A stretch of 64,000 nt of DNA from Dromiciops gliroides (taxonomy: Eukaryota > Chordata > Mammalia > Microbiotheria > Microbiotheriidae). Below are positions 45,055 to 56,969 of the stretch, one piece after another. A program made the position numbers and the translations under genes. The stretch spans positions 84,561,827 through 84,625,826 of the forward strand of contig NC_057861.1 of NCBI RefSeq assembly GCF_019393635.1, given 5' to 3'. Within the stretch, counting starts at the first letter, position 1. Each line of letters opens with the position of its first letter. Under the pieces are notes generated by a model. The model was not told the origin of the DNA. It saw only the letters and a list, made by a program, of their open reading frames with translations, and searched no databases.

Positions 45055-45530
45055 GTGAGCTTAAAGATGGAAGGGCCTTAGAATACAGAATGTCAGAATG
45101 AGAAGGGCACTTAGAACATGGAATGGGAAGGTAGAAGGGCCTTTAGAATATAGAATTTCAGGGGCAGGTAGGTGATGCAGTGGATAAAGCACCGGCCCTG
45201 GATTCAGGAGGACATGAGTTCAAATCCGGCCTCAGACACTTGACACTTACTAGCTGTGCGACCCTGGGCAAGTCACTTAACCCTCATTGCCCCGCCCTAT
45301 ACCTATATATATATATAAATATATAAATACAGAATGACAGAGTGAGAAGGGAAATTAGAACATAGAATGGCAAGATCGGAAGAGCCCTGAGAAAGGCACT
45401 TAGAATGTGTAATGAGAAAGTAGAAGGGCCTTAGAATACAGAATGTCAGAGAAGGACACTTAGAACATGGAATGAAAAGGCTGGAAGAGCCATTAGCAGC
45501 CTTCATTTTACCAAGGCCAGAAAAGTGAAA
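45055..45530. repeat. Imperfect tandem array (about 70-bp unit)
   Basis: Recurring words GAAGGGCCTTAGAATACAGA, ATGTCAGAATGAGAAGGGCA and CTTAGAACATGGAATG return about every 65-80 bp, roughly five units. A WSINE1-type SINE (about 45162-45297) is inserted in the array. Similar wording recurs near 61400-61470. Confidence 0.75.
45162..45297 (+). mobile_element. WSINE1-type SINE
   Basis: GGGGCAGGTAGGTGATGCAG to CACTTAACCCTCATTGCCCC, then a TATATA-rich tail instead of poly(A). Inserted in the tandem array. Confidence 0.9.
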
Positions 45531-46239
45531 TGACATGCTTTTGTCCATATAAAAAGTCATTTGAAAAATGGGGACTAGATTTGGTTGAAGCTGAGGATTG
45601 GTGGTGAAGAAGAAATGAGGTCAGAAGTAGGAAATAAGGCCAGATGGCCTTATTCAAAGCAAAGAGGGCTTTGAAGGCCATGCTAAGGACTAGTGGTTTG
45701 ATCCTATCAGGAATGCACAGCTGGGGTCCTATTTAACATAGTGACCTTTTGTGAGGAGCAAATCAAATGAATGGACTAGGACTGATACCTACAGTGTCTA
45801 GGTAACTCCATCTCCTAAATGGGATCAGGACCAGAGGGCCAGGGAAATAATTGTCTCCTGATGTAAATGGAGAGAGGGGCCTATATAATCTAGTGGGGAA
45901 AATAGTTATGGATAAGGCCAGACAGGTGAAACCCAAGTCATGTCTCCTCATAGCTCCATAGGTGAAGAAAGGTCACTGCTGGGGGAAAGAGGTGTTCTCC
46001 CTCCACACTTACTCGTCAGCTCCTAGGAGTTCAAGTACCATCTCCTGACTCCAAACCTGACTCCAAAACCAGGTGTTTTCCCATTACGCCACAGTGCCTC
46101 TCACCTCCTCGGGTCCTCAATGGCAAAATGGGGATAAGAATACTCAAACAACCCGTGTCAAAGGGCTGTAGTGAGGGAAAGTGCCTTATAAGCTCTAAGA
46201 GCTATAGAAAGATGAGCCGTCATTGGAATCACAATATTA

Positions 46240-46401
46240 TAAATCTTTGAAATTTTTTTTTGGGGGGGGGTGAGGCAATTGGGGTTAAGTGACTTGCCTA
46301 GGGTCAGTGTCAAGTGTCTGAGGTCAAATTTGAACTCAGGTCCTCCTGACTCCAGGGCTGGTGCTCTATCCAGTACACCACCCAGCTGCCCCTAAATCTT
46401 T
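46240..46401 (-). mobile_element. WSINE1-type SINE, antisense
   Basis: T/G tail, TGAGGCAATTGGGGTTAAGT to ACACCACCCAGCTGCCCC. TAAATCTTT flanks it at 46240-46248 and 46393-46401. It lacks a few bases around the tRNA-like region. Confidence 0.88.
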
Positions 46402-46822
46402 TAATTATGATTACAACCACACACTCACCGCTCTCTGGACCACAGTGGGCATTTCCCCGGAGACCTGCCCTGTAAAACTCCCCAATTCTCAGGGCAGAGA
46501 TGGGCGGGGAGGGCAGCAGAGTGCCTGACTCAGGCAGAAGCTCAGTTTCCAAAATAGGAAGCACATTTAGCCTTTTCCACGAGTCCACTATCACCAGCCA
46601 GCCTCGGTGAGGGACACGGGGTGGAGCAGCGCCACTGAGGAGCATGTGCACAGAACATAGGGGATCTCAACAAAAAGGCATCAGGCAGCACAGCCTTAGG
46701 ACATAGGGCCCACACTGGGTCTTCTGATAAAAGAGCTGGGTTCTGTCACTCCCTGATCAAGTACAACACATGCTGTGGGGATGACAGGTAAGCACTTAGG
46801 AGGAATTTTCCCTCACATCAGA

Positions 46823-47007
46823 CCCTTGGAGGTCTTTCTTTTTTTTATTATTTCAAGTGGGGCAATAAGGGTTAAGTGACTTGCCCAGGGTCACACAGTT
46901 AGTAAGTGTCAAGTGTCTGAGGCCGAATTTGAACTCAGGTCCTCCTGAATCCAAAGCCAGTGCTTTATCCACTGCACCACCTAGCTGCGCTCCCTTGGAG
47001 GTCTTTC
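46823..47007 (-). mobile_element. WSINE1-type SINE, antisense, with 16-bp TSD
   Basis: GTGGGGCAATAAGGGTTAAG to CTGCACCACCTAGCTGCGC. CCCTTGGAGGTCTTTC is repeated at 46823-46838 and 46992-47007. Confidence 0.94.
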
Positions 47008-47677
47008 CCTGTAGGATAGTCCTTGTGAGGATTGTCACCCCTGACTAGCCATGGCAAGCTTTATTCAACACATCCCTGGGATACATGCTATCCCAGGCTA
47101 GCCCCTGGGAGGTCTGCTATGCCAGGCTAGCCCTCCCCCCATGATGAGAGACTAACCCCACTAATTCCAGATTTATTCCTTCAAAGTCTGCTGCCCCCAA
47201 ATCAGCGGCTATCAGTTCAGCTCAGCCAGCTATAACTTAGATGGGTTCTCCAGCACATCAGCCCAGGCCTCAGCTTGCCAACATATAGAATGAGGATAAA
47301 TGAATAAAGACCTGTTCTGAAGGCAGCATCAGGCAGCCACATCCATTTCCACACATTCCTTCAGCACACAATCATCCCAAGCAGCTGGCCTCCATTCTAT
47401 CTTCTACAGAGCTCACTCCACAAATAATAAAACTCTCTGTCTCTGTAACAACTTAAGATTTAGTCAGTTGACAAGCATTTCATTAAGGAATAACAAATCT
47501 GCCAAGCACTTCGAAAGGGCTTTCATCAAGCAATCCTGTGCAAGTATTATTACGCCCATTTTAGAGATAAGGAAAGTGAGGTCCCACCAGATGCCAGTGA
47601 TTTATCCTAGGTCAAAGATCTAAGTTAAGTATTGGCACTGATACACAAACTCAGGGCTCACAGCTCTAAATTCAGGG

Positions 47678-47846
47678 TTCTTTCTTTTTTTTTTTTTTAA
47701 GTGAGGCAATTGGGGTTAAGTGACTTGCCCAGGGTCACACAGCTAGTAAGTGTTAAGTGTCTGAGGCTGGATTTGAACCCAGGTACTCCTGACTCCAGGG
47801 CCAGTGTTTTATCCACTGCACCACCTAGCTGCACCCTTCTTTCTAC
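47678..47846 (-). mobile_element. WSINE1-type SINE, antisense
   Basis: T tail, GTGAGGCAATTGGGGTTAAG to CTGCACCACCTAGCTGC. TTCTTTCT flanks both sides. An antisense MIR lies just upstream (47460-47680). 47010-47450 shows nothing recognisable. Confidence 0.9.
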
Positions 47847-47994
47847 TATGTTTCAAATAAAATCAACACATTTTATAAATCACCTGTTACACACAAGCTA
47901 TTCTTATTTATCTGTCTCATGGTAACACCATCTACTTATAAAGTGCTTTAAACTTCATAGGTTAGTAACCTATCTTACATAGTCTCTAGGTAAG

Positions 47995-48230
47995 TGTGTG
48001 TGGTTCAGTGGAAAAACCACTGAGCCTGGAGTCAGGAAGACCTGAGTTCAAAATTCAGCCTCAGACACTTACTGTGTGACCCTGGGCAAATCACTTAATG
48101 TGTTTGGTTCACTTCCTCATCTGTCAAATGGTTACCTCCCCGAGTTGTGGGCATCAAACGAGATTATATTTGCAGAATGCTTAGCACAGTGCAAGGCATG
48201 CAGCAAGTACTTATAAATGCCTATTCCATT
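47995..48230 (+). repeat. THER1-type SINE
   Basis: TTCAGTGGAAAAACCACTGA, GAGTCAGGAAGACCTGAGTT, GTGTGACCCTGGGCAAATCA and CTTAGCACAGTGCAAGGCAT. An antisense MIR follows at 48230-48410. Confidence 0.75.
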
Positions 48231-48429
48231 CATTCGATTGGCTCCTCACAAGAGGCTTGTGAGGATTTCGGTGCAATTGTCATTCTTGTTTCACAGAGGA
48301 GAGAACAGAGGTTAAGCTGCTGGATCATGGTCCCACAGCTCATGGGGGAGGCGGAGATGGGAAGCCAGGCCTCCTGACCCCACATGCAGCCCAGCCCTCT
48401 ATCCACTGAGACCAGTAAAGTCAGGTGGT

Positions 48430-49780
48430 CCTGCTCCCAGGACAAGCCTGGGAATCTGCTTCGTGGTTCCACTGCCATGGACTCAGAAGGGACATGCATG
48501 GTCTAAAAACATGCAAAAAAAGAACAGGCACCGGACAGGCAAGTCAAGTGCACCAAGGAAAGCCACCTACACAGCAGACCTGAAGAGGATTCCCCAGCCA
48601 CAGAGTAACCACTGTGGGACGACCGGCTGCTTGCTTCTGAGTTACTGAGTTACCCACCGCTCCCCACCCACTCCACGCGCTGGAACATAGCTTATGAGTT
48701 CCTGGTCAGCTCAACAAAGCTGTTGCTTTTCTCTTTCTTTCTTTCCTCTCTTCACTCAGCAAAGGGCCGACGTCACGTCCTCCATTCAGGAACCCGATGC
48801 AGGCAGCCCTCGGCCCCATGCTCTCGCTCCAGCCCCACGGATGTTCCAGGGTGCACCAGGACTGCTTCTCTCCCCCTTGCCCATCCCTCCTCCCTGTGTC
48901 TCTTGGCCTCCCTCTTCCCTGGCTCGGGGCTCAGCCAGGGGACCCTGTTGCTCTCGGCTGATTCCATCCTTCTGCGGCTGCCTCAGAACCCAGGGAGGAG
49001 GAAGGGGGGTTGGTTCAGACATTCTAGTCAGGATTCCATGACTAACAAGCTGGAAGGGCACTTTAAGAATCATTTTATAGACAGAAGAGACTGAGGCCCA
49101 GATAGGTTGATGACCTGCCCAATGACAAGCAATTAGGAAGAAGCAGAATTTGAATATGAACCCCGGGGGGTTCTGATCTTTCTGCCTGTTCTCTATCTTG
49201 CTGATTGATTGCTGCTTCCATGTTCCCAGAAGAGAGAGAACATGGTAACCTCTATCCCATGCATCACCCCGGGGGAGGGCTCAGGTATTCAGGCACGGGG
49301 TTTCACCATGCCCAGCTTACCCAATCCTGAGAGCGAGGGGCCAACGGCCATCTCCATCCCTCTCCAGCTCTGGAGGCCAGCTGTTGCTGGGAGCCTGTGG
49401 CCTGGACTAGCCCTCCTGGACCCTGGCCGGCTTCCCTCTCCGGTCCTCAGCAGCACCCACCACGCCGGGGCAGGCACACTTCAGGGCTGCTATTGCCTGA
49501 GGTGGTAAACAACTCCCATCCTCCCAGAAGCTTCCTGTAGGAAGCAGGAACCCGAGCAGGGACGGATCCCACGGCTCTCCGGGGATATTCAATAGCCCGA
49601 GCAACATATTTCCGAGGCTATTTATAGAGCTGCACAGGCATCACGTGGCCAGGCCCAAGTCTTCCCCATTAGGATGGGGTGGCTCGGACGGGCTTGTTTT
49701 GAAAGCAGGAGACGGCGAAGGCCCCGCTGATAAACACCAGGCCCCTTGCTGCTCACCCACACCTGTTTTCTATATTTAGA
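48430..49780. other. Mostly repeat-free, GC-richer block
   Basis: Only an old MIR scrap (49030-49180) interrupts this 1.3 kb. No frame shows conserved protein wording. At 49618-49627 it has CTATTTATAG, a perfect MEF2-type motif, and at 49642-49647 a CACGTG E-box. A distal regulatory role for PTP4A3, 14 kb downstream in window orientation, is only an inference. Confidence 0.4.
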
Positions 49781-50359
49781 GTCAGGCATCTGCAAGCAGA
49801 CTTGCTGGGAGGAAAAAAACAGAGCAAGGGAGCTCTGGAAGTCAGAGAAGACAGGAGAGGGGGCAAGCAGCAGTAAATTAAGGTGCTCCCCACTCTGATC
49901 CATGGCAACAAACTCCAGACGTTGCCCACAGTGTTAAGGGCAACAGGGTTATGGGAGCTGGACAACAAATGACTAAGAGTAGAGTTGCAAAAAGCAGCAG
50001 GTGGGAGTCCACAAACCTTGGGGGCAGGCAGCTGAGACCTCTGGCTGGTGGGCAAGTGAGCTGGATTCCAGTCAAGGCTATGCCACCGATCGCTATGTGA
50101 CCTGAGGCAAGTCCGTCTCTGAGACAGCCTCCTTCCTTCTCTGGGAAATGAAAGGTTCTCTAAGCTTCCTCTGAGCCCTACAAGACTAGAATTCTACATA
50201 ATCTGCTTCCCCAGACAGCTTGTGAGAGCAGAGGGTTGTTAACCATAAAGTGTTAGAGAGAGAGAGAGAAAAAAAAAGGAAAAACCCCATTGGCCTCCTG
50301 ACTCCCATCATGCTAAGCTATGATGCCTATCATGAGGTCGGGGGCTGTTAACCTTTGTC

Positions 50360-50645
50360 ATGGAAGGAAGGAAACAAGCATTTATTAAGTGCCTACTATG
50401 TTCCAAGCACTTTCTCATTTGATCCTCACAACCACCCTGGGAGCATTATGATCCGCATTTACAGTTGAGATAACTGAGGCAGACAGAGGTTAAGTGACTT
50501 GCCCTGGGTCACTAGTAAGTACATGAGGCCACATTTGAACTCAAGTTTTCTGATTAGAGGCTCAGTGCTCAATTCACTGCACCCTAGCTGCAGTCAGACA
50601 TTTATAAAGCACCTACTAGGTCCCAGACACCATGCTAGGGCTGGG
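50360..50645 (-). repeat. THER1 SINE, antisense, and L2 scrap
   Basis: AAGCATTTATTAAGTGCCTA, CTCATTTGATCCTCACAACC, AACTGAGGCAGACAGAGGTT and AATTCACTGCACCCTAGCTG; then an L2-like piece (AAAGCACCTACTAGGTCCCA). A further antisense MIR is at 50700-50880. Confidence 0.75.
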
Positions 50646-51025
50646 GACACAACCAAGAACCAAGATGGAAGATTAAAAAAAACCAACCCACCAATAGGCC
50701 AATAACATCATCTTATCCCATGCTCCCCAACAAGCCTGGGAGGCGGGTGCTATTGTGATCACCATTTCACTGATGAGGAAACTGAAATTCAGTGATCTGC
50801 CCAGGGTCACACACGCAGCTGGTGTCTGAGTGGGATTCAAACCTAGGCCTTTCTATCTCCCACTTTGACACTCCACCTCCCTCACTCCCATCAGGCTCTC
50901 TCCCCCAAACAGCCTACTGATACTTACTGTAAATGAGCCCACCGCGGAAGAAAAGATGGGAGAAAACAATTCCATCAGCCTGTGAAGGCTGGAGGGGGAG
51001 GAAATGAGCATTTCTACAACATGTC

Positions 51026-51741
51026 GCAAAAGTCTCAGTGAAGTTTTAAAGCTTTAATAACTTCAAAAGTATAAATGCTGCACACTTACAAAAAATAAAC
51101 CCACAACAACATGTGAAAGGGTAATTATTGCCATTTTAAAATAATAATATGATTCTTATTAAAATTCAACAGAGGGCAGCTAGATGGCACAGTGGATAGA
51201 GCACCGGCCCTGGAATCAGGAGTACCTGAGTTCAAATCCGGCCTCAGACACTTAACACTTACTAGCTGTGTGACCCTGGGCAAGTCACTTAACCCCAATT
51301 GCCTCACTAAAAAAAAAAAAAAAAAAATTCAACAGAACCACAGTCATGTGCTATACATCCCTCTAGTCAAGTTTCAAACTTTGTAAAACAACCTTTGGCC
51401 AACTGCTGCTCTGGGGCTGAAAGGACCTTCGGTCATTCAAACATTGGGGTTGTGATGCATAGGACAATTCTGCCGTGACCCCACAAGAAACAGTCTAAAG
51501 GAGATAGATCAGATGACTGAGCTGGACAAGGAAGAGGACCAAATCATTGGTCTGTTACAAGCAATACACAATGACAGGATGTCCCATTTTGTTCGAGGTA
51601 AAAATCTCAAATTCATTACATAAAAGCCACAAAATGAAATGAGTGTGAAAAATTTTTTAAATCAAACTTTCAAGAAATGATGTTTTGGGGCAAGTTTGTA
51701 GTATTATATACTTCTGAATTTATGAAAGCTTAAAATTGCAC
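51026..51741. mobile_element. Mariner-like DNA transposon relic with inverted repeats, split by a SINE
   Basis: The left arm 51038-51071 (GTGAAGTTTTAAAGCTTTAA...) is mirrored by the right arm 51709-51741, about 28 of 33 positions agreeing. The interior is about 550 bp once the SINE is removed and shows no open transposase frame. The right outer end abuts a MIR/THER1 copy at about 51742. It shares arm sequence with the MITE at 42.0 kb. Confidence 0.65.
51161..51336 (+). mobile_element. WSINE1-type SINE with TSD, inside the DNA transposon
   Basis: GGGCAGCTAGATGGCACAGT to TTAACCCCAATTGCCTCACT and an A tail. AAAATTCAACAGA is repeated at 51161-51173 and 51324-51336. Confidence 0.94.
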
Positions 51742-51965
51742 TTTAAAGTTTTCAAAAGTGTTTTCCACACAGTCTTTCATTTGAGCCTCACAACACCCCC
51801 TCCACTCCCATCTCCCATAAGATAGGTGCTCCAGATACTATCATTCCCATTTTACAGATGAAGAAACTGAGGCTCAGAGAGGTTAAGTAGCCCATGGTCA
51901 CACAGCTAGTGAGTGTCCCTCACAGTATTAGAATCCAAGTGTCTCCTGACTCCAAGGCCAGCCTG
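51742..51965 (-). repeat. MIR/THER1 SINE, antisense
   Basis: TTTTACAGATGAAGAAACTG, AGGCTCAGAGAGGTTAAGTA and CACACAGCTAGTGAGTGTCC. 51970-52780 beyond it has only MIR scraps (52160-52260) and no gene. Confidence 0.75.
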
Positions 51966-53109
51966 CCTAGAGGTGGAAAGTGTAGGAAGTTGCAGGAGCC
52001 CGGAACAAGGGGCTGTGCATTTAGGGAGTAGAGCCAAGGGCAAGTGTTAGCCATGAGCAAACCCTGATTATGGTAGGGACCAGTTTGTTTAGTATGCTTA
52101 CAGAATCTTCAACTCAGATCCAAGGATGAAACAAGTGAAAATAGCAGAATTGAGGTAGCACAAACATTATTATCTCTATTTCAGAGATGACAAAACTGAG
52201 GCTTAGAAAAGGTTAATAAGTCTATTCCCCCGAGTCTCACAAGTAGTAAAGCAGTAGAACTAATGCTCAAAAGCATGGGTTTGGAAGTTGAAAGGATTGA
52301 CACAGCCAGTCAAATAGACCCTCAATAATATGGCCAGGAGATGTTTCAATGGGCATACCCAACCCTCACCTCCACCAGGTCAGAAAGGGAAAGTCACTGG
52401 GCCTGAGGGCAGCCAACATAAGCAACAAGGGCAGGATGAGAACTCAGGTCTCTGGGCAGCACAGGAACGCAACCAGGAAGCCATTTTCGAGGAATCTCAC
52501 ACCTTACCCAACCCAGAGTCAAAGGTACCAACATCCCTCCCTTGAGATCCTTCTGGAATCAATACAGCTGCATCAACTGGCTTGGGAGTCTGGAGACCTG
52601 CTGTCCAGCCTGACTTCTGTCTAGAATTTCGCAGGATGTGAAATAACTAGAGCACAGTAGGGTTTACATATCACATTCCAAGCAACCACGTAGGCAGCCC
52701 CGAAATCATCCCTATTTTCCAGATGAGTAAAATCATATGGGAGCAAGGTAAAACACAGAGAGGTGGCAGGTCCTCCCTAGGGTCAAATTCAATTCAGCGA
52801 TTCAATATGTATTTACCAAGCACCTTCAATACACCAGGCACCACTTGGCTGAGCACTGCCATACAAAGACAAAATGTTTATGTTCTACTGGGGTGGGGGT
52901 GGGGGTGGGGGAGGGCAGGAGGTTTAGCTAAGCTAATGCAACACAGGGAACACATGAGCTGAGCCATGAAGAGAGCTAGGGATGCCAAGATTCAGAGGTG
53001 AAGAAGGAATGTGTTCAAGGCAATGGCACGGTGGGTCCCAAGGCCTTCCACAAGGAGGTAGAATGTTGAACACCAGGTCGGCCAGTAGGGGGCTAGAACA
53101 GAGATGAGT

Positions 53110-53650
53110 GATGATGCTGATTTATGTAGCATTTTAGGAGTTTTATATAGGATGTCATTTGATGGTCACAACAACCCTTGGAGCTAAGTGCCATTATTCC
53201 TATTTTACAGATGAGGAAACTGAGGCTGAGAAAAGTTAAATAGCTTGTTCAGGGTCACATAGCTAGGGGAGTGTCCGAGGCAGGATTTGAACCTAGGTGA
53301 TCCTGACTCCAGGTGTACCTCTCTAGCCACTGTGATGCCTAGTATATGGAGGGTATGTACTAGTGTGTGCACCCAAGCATATGGAGGGAAGCAATGTGAA
53401 ATAAGTCTAGAAAAGTGGGCTAGAGCTGAGCTGTGAAGGCCTTTAAATGCCAAGCTGAAGAGTTTCTATTTTATGTGTAGGCAATTAGAAGTCCCTGGAG
53501 TTTGAGTAGGGGAGTTGCTTGATCAGAACTATGCTTCAGGGAGATGATTTTGGCAGCCACGGGGAGGATGGATAGGAGTAGGAAGTGACTAGAAGCAGGG
53601 AGACGGCTGCAGACAAGAGGAGTTGAGGGCCTGAAATAAGGTGGTGGCTA
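53110..53650 (-). repeat. THER1 antisense, then L2-related old repeat
   Basis: 53110-53345 is THER1 antisense (TTTTACAGATGAGGAAACTG, GCAGGATTTGAACCTAGGTG). 53400-53650 is the dispersed companion sequence (AAGGCCTTTAAATGCCAAGC, TTTTGGCAGCCACGGGGAGG) also seen near 18.0 and 45.6 kb. The strand given is that of the THER1. Confidence 0.6.
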
Positions 53651-53663
53651 TCACAGTGGAGAG

Positions 53664-53892
53664 GGAGCTAGGTGGTGCGGTGGTTAAAGTGCTGGGCCTG
53701 GAGTCAGGAGGACATGAGCTCAAATCTGGCCTCAGACACTAGCTGTGTGACCCTGGGCAAACCCTGTTTGCCTCAGTTTACTCATCTGTAAGATGAGCTG
53801 AAGAAGGAAGTGGCAAACCACTCCAGTATCTTTGCTGAGAAAACCTCAAATGGGGTCACAAAGAGTCAGACGAGACTGAACAACAAAAAAAG
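53664..53892 (+). mobile_element. MAR1-type SINE
   Basis: GGAGCTAGGTGGTGCGGTGG, CTCATCTGTAAGATGAGCTG, GAAGTGGCAAACCACTCCAG and GGGGTCACAAAGAGTCAGAC, ending GAACAACAA. Followed by an antisense L3/CR1 relic (53895-54240). Confidence 0.9.
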
Positions 53893-54532
53893 TCTCCCTG
53901 TAACTTCCCCAGACTGTACCCACTTCTGCCTTCTGAGAACACACAAAATAAGTCTACTGCCTCTCCCATTCAAAAGCCCTTCCAGGGAGCTAATACGTTC
54001 CCTTCTGTGCCTTTTTTTTCTTCTCTAGGTTAAATATTCCTGGTGCCGTGGGCTGGGTCCTGGTTTGTGGTCCCAGGGACCACAGTCATACCCCTCAGGC
54101 CATGCTCCTGCTTGTTAAAGTCTTTCCTAAAATGTGGTTAAAGAATTGAGCTCAATACTCTGGGTGCAATATAATGAGGACAGAGGGGAGGACTAGGGAG
54201 GATTATCACTTCCCTCATTCTGGACACTAGCCTCTGATTAACACAGGGCCTTTTCATCTTTTTGTGTGTGTCATAGACTCTTCTGACAGACAATTCAGAA
54301 TAATGTGTTTAAGACACATAAAAGAAAATGCATAGAAATATGAAGGAAACCAAAAGTCAGTGAAAATAAAGCTGTATTTTCCCCCTCCAAATTCACATCT
54401 GAAATCTGGACACAAACCCCCAGGTTAATGCAATCTCTGTTATTGCAACATGGAAAGGAAGGAAGGCAGGACAGGAGACCTTGGAGAAGAGAGCATAGGG
54501 TCACAACATTTAAGTGCTGGTAGCAACTGTAG

Positions 54533-54946
54533 AGGGACAGCTAGGTGGCACAGTGGATAGAGCACAAGGCCTGGAATCAGAAGGACCAGAGTTCAAATCT
54601 GATCTCAGATACATACTAGCTGTGTGACCCTGGGCAAGTCACTTAACCCCTGCCTGCCTAAAATTGGAGAAGGAAATGCCAAACTGCTTCAGTATCTTTG
54701 CCCAGAAAACATCATGATCCACAGAATCACAAAGAGTCGTGACTGAACATATATAACCTATATCGGATTGCTTGCTGTCTTGGGGCAGGGGGAGGAAGGG
54801 GAGGGAGGGAGAAAAATTGAAACTAGAAATCTTATAAAAACAAATGTTGCAAACTATCTCTACATGTAACTAGAAAAGAATAAAATACTTTTATGGGAAA
54901 AAATTAAAAAAAAAAAAGAGTCATGACTGAACAACAAGAAATGGTA
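54533..54946 (+). mobile_element. MAR1-type SINE split by a short L1 insertion
   Basis: The SINE (GACAGCTAGGTGGCACAGTG to GTGACTGAAC, then CATGACTGAACAACAAG) is interrupted by a 166-bp L1 3' end (54749-54914) with GATTGCTTGCTGTCTTGGGG, AATAAAATACTTTTATGGG and poly(A). The 18-bp word AAAGAGTC(G/A)TGACTGAAC is duplicated at 54731-54748 and 54915-54932. Confidence 0.9.
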
Positions 54947-55504
54947 GCAGTCATATAGTTTAACCCCATTCCTTTTACAGAATGAAAAGAAAATAGAAAA
55001 CTATGAAGGTTAAGTGATTTGTCCAAGGTCACCAAGACACTAAGTCACAGGAACAGGCTAAAAAGGCAGGATGACTCCTGGTTCTCTCCTTTCATCTCTC
55101 TACTACTCTTCCCTCATCCCCAAACCCCACTGATAGATGAAGAAGAATGATACCCAAATTCTTCTCTTCCTCATCCTACTCTTAAAGGGGAGAGAAAACT
55201 TCGCTTGGTTCCTGGGAGCTGCTGCTCCCTGGCTTTACTCGAAGATGCCCAAACATTGCCTTGCTCCCAGCTTAGGGGCTATTGGTTAGCAGATTCAATG
55301 GGAATTTGGGGGGTAGGGAGCCCAACCTTTGTCTATGTTGTAGCCACCTCTGTGATTTCCTCTCCTTCTCTAGCTGCTTCTGGGTATAATTTGAGATCCC
55401 ACCCCATGATGAAAAACTGACCTCAGGAGGGAACACACCCTTCCCTTAGGTACTATGGCTAGAAAGGGAGAGTTGGGAGCCAGAAGAATAATCTCAGTTT
55501 CTGT

Positions 55505-55735
55505 TGTTCATGGTTGCTGCTGTTGTTGTTCTAACTCTTCGTGACCCCATTTGAGGTTTTCTTGGAGAAGATCCTGGAGTGGTTTCCCATTTTTTTTTTT
55601 CTCCAGCTCATTTTACAGATGAGGAAACTGAGGCAAACAGGGTTAAGTGATTGGCCCAGAGTCACATACTTAGTAAAAGTCTAAACCAGATTTGAACTCA
55701 GGAAGATGAGTCTTCCAGGACCACTTCCACCTACC
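55505..55735 (-). mobile_element. MAR1-type SINE, antisense
   Basis: TTGCTGCTGTTGTTGTTCTA, CTTCGTGACCCCATTTGAGG, TGGAGTGGTTTCCCATTTTT and TTTGAACTCAGGAAGATGAG. 54950-55500 and 55860-56690 show MIR scraps only. Confidence 0.88.
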
Positions 55736-55736
55736 T

Positions 55737-55737
55737 A

Positions 55738-55802
<65 letters not shown>

Positions 55803-55819
55803 ATGTGTATGTATATAGA
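55737..55819. repeat. (GTGTAT)n microsatellite
   Basis: About 13 units of GTGTAT directly downstream of the SINE, followed by a GGACAT triplication at about 55828-55845. Confidence 0.96.
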
Positions 55820-56724
55820 TATGAACGTGGACATGGACATGGACACAAATATATAAATATAAAATCCCAGTTTCTGTAGCATTTCAAAGCTTACACAACA
55901 CTTTCTTCCTAACACCCTCTGATCAGGGAGAAGTAGTATAAGCAAGGGTGACCTGGAGCCTACTAAAACCAGCTTGTGAGTATTTTGTTGATTGTCTAGA
56001 CTTAAGAAAGTGTTGCAGATTCCAGCTGAAAGTGTGTCCTTCATCCACTTCCCCCAACCAGAGCAGTTGTTAAACACTTCCCAGCATATTACTGACAAGG
56101 ACTGTTAAAAAGAGCCTGATAGGGACTTGCCTTCATTCCCTCAGCATATCAGCAGTTAACAGAACCAGAACCAGAACCCAGGGCTTTCTGATAGCAAACT
56201 TAGCATGCTTTCCTCTTTGCAGTGTTGTCTCTTCTGCTTCCCAAGTTGCCTCTTGCCAAGTTAAAGTCAGAAGATCTAGGTTCTAATCCTTGCTCTTCGA
56301 GTTCTCCCTGCAAAATACTGGGAACATCACTTTCCCTCTCTGGATCTTAGTCTCTTCCTCTCTAAAATAAAAGCCTGCTGCTGCATCTCTTTGTTTTCCT
56401 TGGGTGAGGCAGGGGACTTTGGGAGCAGAATCTTGTATATATCGTGTGATGTGGTCACCGAACCAGGCAGTTGTACTTAATCTTTTCTCTCTTTGACAAA
56501 GCAGGGCTTGATAGATTGGTTGGGTTGTGTGGTATCTGGAAATGACTGTAATGTAAAAACAAAACTTTAAAAAGAAATAAAATGAAGAAGTTGGACTTAA
56601 TTATCTTTAAGATCTCCTTCCAACTCTGACCTTCCATGACCTAAGTTCAAAACCTGTGTCTCTTACTTGCTACCTCTGGGGACCATATCAATCAATCAAT
56701 CCTAGGCAATCAATTAATCAAACT

Positions 56725-56965
56725 ACCTAGGCAGCTAGTAAGTAAGAACAACAGACTTGGGATCTAGGAGATCTGAGTTCAAATTTGGCCTTAGACACTT
56801 ATTAGTTGTATGACCCTGGGGAAGTTACTCAACCTCTGTCTGTCTCAGTGTCCTTATGAAGATAACAGCAGCACCTATGTCCCAGGGTTGTTGTGAGAAT
56901 TTATGGGATAACATGTATAGTTTTGTCATTAAGCTTTTAAGATGTGCTGGGCACTGTGCCTTAGG
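56725..56965 (+). repeat. THER1/MIR-type SINE
   Basis: GGCAGCTAGTAAGTAAGAAC, GAGTTCAAATTTGGCCTTAG, TATGACCCTGGGGAAGTTAC and CCCAGGGTTGTTGTGAGAA. Confidence 0.7.
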
Positions 56966-56969
56966 CAAA

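Noticed and set aside
48694-49094. Overlapping open frames of 115-123 codons in the mostly repeat-free block
   Set aside because: No conserved domain wording, no flanking splice sites that would join them to PTP4A3, and frames open in more than one phase at the same place.
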